Shown piece after piece: positions 58,961 through 64,000 of a stretch of DNA of 64,000 bases (the stretch's first letter is position 1; every line of letters begins with the position of its first letter). The stretch is taken from assembly GCA_020632715.1 (NCBI GenBank), contig JACKFA010000001.1, forward strand, positions 434,001 to 498,000, written 5' to 3'. Made by a program: the position numbers and the translations under genes. Source of the DNA: Deltaproteobacteria bacterium (GTDB taxonomy: Bacteria; Myxococcota_A; UBA9042; PHBI01). The notes under the pieces are model-generated. The model saw only the letters and a program-made list of their open reading frames with translations, was not told the DNA's origin and did not search any database.

Positions 58961-59410
58961 ATGTTCGCAGGTCGCTACGATCACGCCCTCGACGAGAAGG
59001 GGCGGACGATGACTCCGAAGCGCTTCAGGAAGCGCCTCGTGGAGCTCGGCGATCAGAGCGTCTGGATCACGAACGCCCTCGACGGTCGCGACCACTTCGA
59101 GGTCCGGCCGGACTCGTCCTTCCACGCCTTCGCCGACAAGCTCACCGACCTCGGCAACACGAAGCGCCTGCAGGACCTCCGCCGCTACTACGTCGGCGCC
59201 GCCGTCGAGATCGAGATCGACGCCGCCGGCCGCCTGCTCATCCCCGCGCAGTTCCGGGCCCAGCTCGGCCTCACCGACAAGATCGCCTTCCTCGGCGTCG
59301 ACCGTGAGCGCTTCGAGATCTGGCACCCCGACGTCCTCGACCAGCGCTTCGCCGCGGTCGCCGACGACTCCGACGACTTCCTCGACCTCCTCTCCGAGAA
59401 GGGGGTCTGA
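58961..59410 (+). CDS. mraZ: Transcriptional regulator MraZ
   Basis: A 149-residue protein with two AbrB/SpoVT-like DNA-binding repeats: FAGRYDHALDEKGRTMTPKRF and YYVGAAVEIEIDAAGRLLIP with FRAQLGL. MraZ binds tandem TGGGN boxes upstream of its own gene and usually represses the division and cell wall cluster. GAGGAA lies ten bases upstream of ATG 58961. It is the first gene of the cluster, followed after three bases by rsmH. Confidence 0.95.
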   Translation: MFAGRYDHALDEKGRTMTPKRFRKRLVELGDQSVWITNALDGRDHFEVRPDSSFHAFADKLTDLGNTKRLQDLRRYYVGAAVEIEIDAAGRLLIPAQFRAQLGLTDKIAFLGVDRERFEIWHPDVLDQRFAAVADDSDDFLDLLSEKGV

Positions 59411-59413
59411 GCC

Positions 59414-60376
59414 ATGACAGCGTCGCCCGCCTATCACGTCCCCGTCCTCCCGGACGCGGTCGTGAGCCTGCTCCGCCCCGTCCCGCCCGGCCTCGTCGTC
59501 GACGGCACCCTCGGCGGCGGCGGCCACACGGCCCTCCTCGTGGACGCCCTCTCCGCCGATCACCACGTCGTCGGCGTCGACCAGGACCCCGACGCCCTCG
59601 AGGCCGCAGGCGCCCGCCTCGCCGGGAAGAACGTCACCTTCCTCCGCGGCAACTTCCGCGCGCTCCCGGCGCTCATCGCCCGGCACTTCGGCGCCGGCGC
59701 GCAGATCTCGGGGCTCCTCCTCGACCTCGGCGTCTCGAGCTGGCAGCTCGACGCCCCGGCGCGCGGCTTCGCCATCAAGCACCCGGACGCCCCGCTCGAC
59801 ATGCGCATGGACCCGTCCGGCGACCGCCCGACCGCCCGCGAGCTCATCGAGGAGCTCGACGAGAGCGAGCTCGCGCGCGTCCTCCGCGACCTCGGCGAGG
59901 TCGAGCAGGCCCACCGCGTCGCGCGGGCGCTCAAGCAGGCGGCAGATGGCGGCGAGATCGTCACCAGCGGTGATCTCTCACGCGTCCTCGCGACCGTCCA
60001 AAAAACGCCCCGTCACGGGAAGATCCACCCCGCGACCCTCGTGTTCCAGGCGCTCCGCATCGCCGTCAACGACGAGCTCGGCGCCCTCGACGACGCGCTC
60101 TCCTTCGCCCCCGACCTCCTCGAGGACGGCGGCCGCCTCGTCGTCATCGCCTACCACTCCCTCGAGGATCGGCGCGTCAAGCACGCCTTCCGCGCGGGCG
60201 AGCAAGGTCCCGAGCGCCCTCGCGGTCTCCCGGCCCCCACCGGCTGGGCCCCGACCTGGCGCGCCGTCGGCAAGGCCGTCACCGCCGACGACGCCGAGAT
60301 CGCCCGGAACCCGCGCGCGCGCAGCGCCCGCCTCCGCTGCGCCGAGCGCGCGCCCCGCCCGGAGGTGGCCGCGTGA
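59414..60376 (+). CDS. rsmH: 16S rRNA (cytosine1402-N4)-methyltransferase RsmH
   Basis: The 320-residue enzyme (also MraW) has the SAM-binding motif VDGTLGGGGHTALLV, LLLDLGVSSWQLD, RGFAIKHPDAPLDMRMD and the signature RLVVIAYHSLEDRRVKH. It methylates C1402 of 16S rRNA. Length is normal. The stop overlaps the GTG start of the ftsL-like gene by four bases. Confidence 0.97.
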   Translation: MTASPAYHVPVLPDAVVSLLRPVPPGLVVDGTLGGGGHTALLVDALSADHHVVGVDQDPDALEAAGARLAGKNVTFLRGNFRALPALIARHFGAGAQISGLLLDLGVSSWQLDAPARGFAIKHPDAPLDMRMDPSGDRPTARELIEELDESELARVLRDLGEVEQAHRVARALKQAADGGEIVTSGDLSRVLATVQKTPRHGKIHPATLVFQALRIAVNDELGALDDALSFAPDLLEDGGRLVVIAYHSLEDRRVKHAFRAGEQGPERPRGLPAPTGWAPTWRAVGKAVTADDAEIARNPRARSARLRCAERAPRPEVAA

Positions 60377-60741
60377 GCCGCGTTCGCCTTCGCTGGGGCG
60401 TCGGGCGCCTCGTCGCGCTCATCGGCTTCACGGTCGTCATGACCGGCCTCGGGATCTACCAGGTCCGGCGCCAGTACGACCTCGTGCAGCTCGGCTACGC
60501 CATCGACCGCGACCTCTTCGAGTACCGGCGCGAGCTCGAGGTCAAGAAGCGCCTGGCGCTCTCGCTCGCGGCCTACAAGGACCCGATGGCCGTGCGCGCC
60601 TTCGCCGAGGACGCCCTCGGGATGAAGGTCCCCTCGCCCGAGAACGAGCTCCGCATCCCCGCTGGCGACGAGAAGCCCGCGCCCTCGGCCCCGCTCTTCG
60701 GGCAGGCCGGCGCCGCCCCCGACGCGGGAGGCGCCCCATGA
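60373..60741 (+). CDS. ftsL: FtsL-like cell division protein
   Basis: A 122-residue bitopic protein: short cytoplasmic N-terminus, one membrane helix (about 13-30, LVALIGFTVVMTGLGIYQV), a periplasmic coiled coil (DLVQLGYAIDRDLFEYRREL) and a Pro/Ala-rich tail. FtsL is poorly conserved, so identity rests on size, topology and position between rsmH and ftsI. It would join FtsB and FtsQ at the division site. It starts at GTG 60373 in a GTGA overlap, and its stop overlaps the ftsI start. Confidence 0.85.
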   Translation: MSRVRLRWGVGRLVALIGFTVVMTGLGIYQVRRQYDLVQLGYAIDRDLFEYRRELEVKKRLALSLAAYKDPMAVRAFAEDALGMKVPSPENELRIPAGDEKPAPSAPLFGQAGAAPDAGGAP

Positions 60742-63449
60742 GCGCGCCCCGCCGGAAGAAGCCCGCCCCGAAGCGCAGCACGCGCGGCAACAAGAACCGG
60801 GCGGCCCGCCCGCAGCGGAACGCGCGCCCCGTGGACGTGACGCCCGTCGGCGACGGCACCATCCGCGGCCGCATGCTCGTCGTGGCCGTCGGCCTCGGCG
60901 CGCTGCTCCTCGTCGCGACCGGGCGCGCCATCATCTTCCAGACCACCGACGCCGCCGCCCTCCAGCGCGAGGCGGCCCGCAACTACGTCCGCACCGAGAC
61001 CCTCGACGACTGGCGCGGCGACATCACCGACCGCGACGGCGCGCTCATGGCCGTCACCGTCCACCGCTGGGCCGTGACCGTCGACCCGCAGCAGATCGAG
61101 GACCCGACCGCCACGGCGCAGGCGCTCTCCGAGGTCCTCGGGATCCCGGCCCCCGAGGTGCACGAGCGCATCGACCCCGCGACGGCCCGCCCCGTCCAGG
61201 CCGACGACGCGCCCGACATGAACCCCGCCACCACCTTCGCGCGCCGCCAGTCGACCCCCATGGTGCGGCTCATGCAGCGCGTCTGGGGCACCGAGCGCGA
61301 GGTCCTCGACCGCCGCCTCGACGTCCTCGAGAAGTTCTTCCAGCTCGAGCAGCTCCAGGACAAGGCCGTCTTCCCCATCGTCCGCAAGGTCGCCGAGGCC
61401 GCCGAGAGCGCCGTCACCGCAATCCACGCGGACGCCGACAGCCTCCGCTTCTTCCCGTCGCGCGGCCGCCGCTTCGCCTACGTCGCCCACGACCTCGACG
61501 ACGAGGCCGTCCGCCGCCTCGACGCCGCGAAGAAGGACTGGAACCAGCGCTGCCGCGAGATCCGCGAGGACGGCAAGACCTGCTCGAACCCCCTCGCGCA
61601 GATCTACACGCGCCCCGAGGCGCGCCGCTACTACCCGAAGCGCGAGCTCGCGACGCAGCTCGTCGGCCTCATCGGGCGCGAGTCGACCGGCCTCTCGGGC
61701 GTCGAGCGCGGCATGGAGGGCGTCCTCGCCGGCGGCCAGCACCAGGTCACCGCCATCAAGGACAAGAACGGGAGCCGCATCTACCTGAACGGCCTCCCCG
61801 ACGACGCCCCGCTCGAGGGGCCGACCGTCGAGCTCACCATCGACGAGCAGATCCAGGCCGTCGCCGAGCAGGAGCTCGCGAAGTCCTGCCTCTCCTCGGG
61901 GGCGCGCGCCGGCTACGCCGTCGTCATGCGGATCACGACCGGCGAGGTCCTCGCGGTCGCGAACTTCCCGACGTTCAACCCGAACACCTTCCAGTCCTGG
62001 TTCAACGACCGGCAGCCGCTGAAGGACGAGCGCGCCGCCCTCGCGCAGAAGCGCGCCGACATGGCCTGGGCGCGGTCGTGGGACCTGAACGCGCAGGCCT
62101 TCCCGGGCGAGGACGACGCCGTCGCGAACGAGGCCGCCGCCGAGGTCGAGCTCGAGCTCGACGCCTACACCGAGTACGCCCACGCCTTCCCGAACGCCTC
62201 GCGCAACACGGCGTTCCTCGACGTGTACGAGCCCGGCTCGATCATGAAGGTCTTCACGGTCGCCGCCGCCCTCGACACCGGCGTCGTCGCGCTCGACGAG
62301 ACGTTCGACCTCGAGAACGGCGATTGGGAGCTCCAGGACGCCGACGACAACGTCATCCACGACATCTCGCACCTCGCCGAGGGCACGGTCGCCACGATCC
62401 TGAAGAAGTCGTCGAACATCGGCGCCGCCAAGATCGCGTTCCGCCTCGGCTCCGAGACCCTCGACAAGTACCTGCGCGCCTTCGGCTTCGGCGCGACGAC
62501 CCACTCGGGCGTCCCCGGCGAGGCCAAGGGGATCCTCCGGCCCGCCGCCGAGTGGGTGCCCGTCGAGCTCGCGAACGTCTCGTTCGGCCAGGGCATGGCC
62601 GCGACCGGGATCCAGCTCGTGACGGCCGTCTCCGCGCTCGCGAACGGCGGCAAGCTCATGAAGCCGATGGTCGTCAAGCGCGTCGTCGACGGGCGCGGCC
62701 GGACGCTCGTCGACTACGCGCCCGAGGTCGTCCGGCAGGTCATCTCCGAGAAGACCGCCCGCACCGTGCTCGACCTCATGCAGGGCGTCATCGACCCCGA
62801 CGGCACGGGCCGCCGCGCCTACATCCCCGAGTACCCGGTCGCCGGCAAGACCGGCACCGGCCAGAAGCCGCACCTCCGGAAGCGCGGCTACTCGGAGACG
62901 ATGTGGGTCAACACCTTCCTCGGGGTGGCGCCGGCCGATCACCCCGAGCTCGCCATCGTCATCCTCGTCGACGAGCCCACCGGCAAGCGCCACGGCGGCG
63001 GCCTCATCGCCGCGCCGACCTTCAAGGCCATCATGAAGTTCGCGCTCGAGCACCTCGGCGTGCCGTCGCCCTACGCGACCGCGACGCGCCAGGCGTGGCT
63101 CGACCCGGACGTCCTCGCGCAGCGCCGCGCCGCCGAGCCCGAGGACCCGGCCGCCCTCGACGCGGCCGCGCCGCCCATCGACGACGCCGCCGGCGGCACC
63201 GTCCCCGTGCCGGACTTCCGCGGCCTCACGATGGACGCCGTGCGCGCGAGCGCCGAGGGCGCGGGCCTCCAGGTGCGCCTCTTCGGGACGGGCGTCGCGA
63301 CCGCGCAGGACACGCCGGCCCACCAGCGGGTCGACGCGGGCACCGTCGTGACCGTCACGTTCGAGAGCCGGGCGCCCGGCGCCAACGAGGTGCCGGAGGC
63401 CGCGCAGGACGCGATGCCGCCGCTCCCCGGCGGGGAGGCGCGGCCATGA
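60738..63449 (+). CDS. ftsI: Division transpeptidase FtsI (PBP3) with PASTA domain and two large insertions
   Basis: The 903-residue penicillin-binding protein has an N-terminal basic tail and membrane helix (LVVAVGLGALLLVATGRAII). The catalytic motifs are SIMK (Ser501), SSN (558-560) and KTGT (704-707), and the C-terminal PASTA domain is at about 820-877 (VPVPDFRGLTMDAVRASAEG). It is much longer than E. coli FtsI (588). Extra material sits at about residues 160-290, a helical, charged insertion in the pedestal region, and at about 418-486, an acidic insertion just before the SxxK motif. It crosslinks septal peptidoglycan. The start overlaps ftsL (ATGA), and the stop overlaps murE. Confidence 0.95.
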   Translation: MSAPRRKKPAPKRSTRGNKNRAARPQRNARPVDVTPVGDGTIRGRMLVVAVGLGALLLVATGRAIIFQTTDAAALQREAARNYVRTETLDDWRGDITDRDGALMAVTVHRWAVTVDPQQIEDPTATAQALSEVLGIPAPEVHERIDPATARPVQADDAPDMNPATTFARRQSTPMVRLMQRVWGTEREVLDRRLDVLEKFFQLEQLQDKAVFPIVRKVAEAAESAVTAIHADADSLRFFPSRGRRFAYVAHDLDDEAVRRLDAAKKDWNQRCREIREDGKTCSNPLAQIYTRPEARRYYPKRELATQLVGLIGRESTGLSGVERGMEGVLAGGQHQVTAIKDKNGSRIYLNGLPDDAPLEGPTVELTIDEQIQAVAEQELAKSCLSSGARAGYAVVMRITTGEVLAVANFPTFNPNTFQSWFNDRQPLKDERAALAQKRADMAWARSWDLNAQAFPGEDDAVANEAAAEVELELDAYTEYAHAFPNASRNTAFLDVYEPGSIMKVFTVAAALDTGVVALDETFDLENGDWELQDADDNVIHDISHLAEGTVATILKKSSNIGAAKIAFRLGSETLDKYLRAFGFGATTHSGVPGEAKGILRPAAEWVPVELANVSFGQGMAATGIQLVTAVSALANGGKLMKPMVVKRVVDGRGRTLVDYAPEVVRQVISEKTARTVLDLMQGVIDPDGTGRRAYIPEYPVAGKTGTGQKPHLRKRGYSETMWVNTFLGVAPADHPELAIVILVDEPTGKRHGGGLIAAPTFKAIMKFALEHLGVPSPYATATRQAWLDPDVLAQRRAAEPEDPAALDAAAPPIDDAAGGTVPVPDFRGLTMDAVRASAEGAGLQVRLFGTGVATAQDTPAHQRVDAGTVVTVTFESRAPGANEVPEAAQDAMPPLPGGEARP

Positions 63450-64000
63450 CCCTCGCCCGCGCCCCCATCGCGCTCGGAGAGCTCCTCGCGCGCCTCGACC
63501 GCGCCGCCGTCGTCTCGGCGCGCGGCCTCGACGCCGGGATCACCCACTTCTCGGCCGACTCCCGCGAGATCGGCCCCGGCGGCCTCTTCGTCGCGACGCG
63601 CGGCTTCGAGGTCGACGGTCACGACTACATCGACAAGGCCCTCGCGCAGGGCGCCGCCGCCGTCGTCGCGGAGACCGCCGCCCCCGAGGACGCTGACGCC
63701 GCCGGCGTCGCGTGGGTGCAGGTCGCCGACAGCACGTTCGCGCTGGCGGTCGTCGCGGCGGCCTTCCACGGCCACCCGGCCGAGGCCGTGAAGGTCCTCG
63801 CGACCACGGGCACGAACGGCAAGACGACCGTCACCTACCTCCTCTACGAGATCCTGACCGCCACGGGCTCCCGCCCGGGCCTCGTCTCGACCGTCGAGGT
63901 GCTCGTCGGCGGCGAGCGGCGGCCGACCATCTTCACGACCCCGCCAGCACCCCTCTTCCAGGGGCTCCTCGCGGACATGCGCGCCGCGGGCTGCACCCAC
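63446..64000 (+). CDS. murE: UDP-MurNAc-tripeptide synthetase MurE (3' end outside the window)
   Basis: The first 185 codons are present and the gene runs off the window. The N-terminal substrate-binding motif reads ITHFSADSREIGPGGLFVAT, and the ATP-binding P-loop is ATTGTNGKTTVTYLLY near residues 118-133, followed by the TPPAPLFQ segment. MurE adds the third peptide residue (usually meso-diaminopimelate in Gram-negatives) to UDP-MurNAc-dipeptide in the cytoplasm. The ligand-specificity loop lies beyond the window. The ATG overlaps the ftsI stop by four bases. Confidence 0.93.
   Translation, partial: MTLARAPIALGELLARLDRAAVVSARGLDAGITHFSADSREIGPGGLFVATRGFEVDGHDYIDKALAQGAAAVVAETAAPEDADAAGVAWVQVADSTFALAVVAAAFHGHPAEAVKVLATTGTNGKTTVTYLLYEILTATGSRPGLVSTVEVLVGGERRPTIFTTPPAPLFQGLLADMRAAGCTH

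Overview
The window is a high-GC (about 70 % by eye), gene-dense chromosomal segment from a Gram-negative bacterium, most likely a member of the Myxococcota (former Deltaproteobacteria) or a close relative. Indicators are the mfd / PpiC-like / surA order, a split F-type ATP synthase operon that lacks the a and c subunits, a GltJ/AgmX-like zinc-ribbon + GYF + TonB-C protein, a bactofilin beside a GldA/F/G-type ABC system, and many cysteine-rich secreted lipoproteins. I see no rRNA, tRNA, CRISPR array, transposase or prophage; everything reads as ordinary chromosome.

Layout. 0-8.4 kb (+): the 3' part of mfd, a frameshifted PpiC-type lipoprotein, surA, a LytM/M23-fold membrane protein without its zinc ligands, and a large membrane-anchored protein. 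8.4-8.9 kb: an intergenic block of CACGGAG-type repeats. 8.9-12.9 kb (-): gyrB followed by a DnaD-like and a DnaC-like gene. 13.2-14.6 kb (-): a multi-LysM lipoprotein. 14.8-15.7 kb (+): a CPBP-family membrane protease and a small membrane protein. 15.8-20.3 kb (-): an outer-membrane barrel protein overlapping a VolA-like surface lipase. 20.3-25.3 kb (-): a phasin-like helical protein with a clear promoter, palindromes and terminator, two small envelope proteins, and the GltJ-like protein. 25.9-30.3 kb (+): two Cys-rich lipoproteins.

30.5-37.5 kb (+): ATP synthase b', b, delta, alpha, gamma, beta and epsilon, ending in a translationally coupled SAM methyltransferase; then a diguanylate cyclase. 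38.5-41.0 kb (-): a Cys-rich lipoprotein and an HTH-EgtD-type methyltransferase fusion. 41.3-49.0 kb: a lipoprotein, a bactofilin and a four-gene GldA/F/G + DUF4340-like ABC operon. 49.0-54.9 kb: a second CACGGAG repeat block, a GNAT-nitrilase fusion, a lipoprotein of a family marked by the motif AHEWGT, and a two-gene unit pairing a GlnR-like atypical response regulator with a glutamine synthetase homologue lacking key catalytic residues. 55.1-58.5 kb: two more Cys-rich lipoproteins, tail to tail. 58.5-64.0 kb (+): an AT-rich leader, then the start of the division and cell wall cluster: mraZ, rsmH, ftsL, ftsI with a PASTA domain, and murE running off the window.

Functional themes are envelope biogenesis (SurA, LysM, LytM, dcw cluster, bactofilin), energy (ATP synthase) and a large secreted Cys-rich lipoproteome. 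The leads most worth following are the GlnR-like/degenerate GS pair, a recurrent palindrome close to TGACRCGGCGCGTCA at the phasin-like promoter and upstream of the ATP synthase operon, the GltJ-like protein, the HTH-EgtD fusion, and the dispersed CACGGAG repeats. Two places look like indel damage or sequencing error: a C-run in the PpiC-like gene, and the Ala/Glu repeat of the GltJ-like gene.
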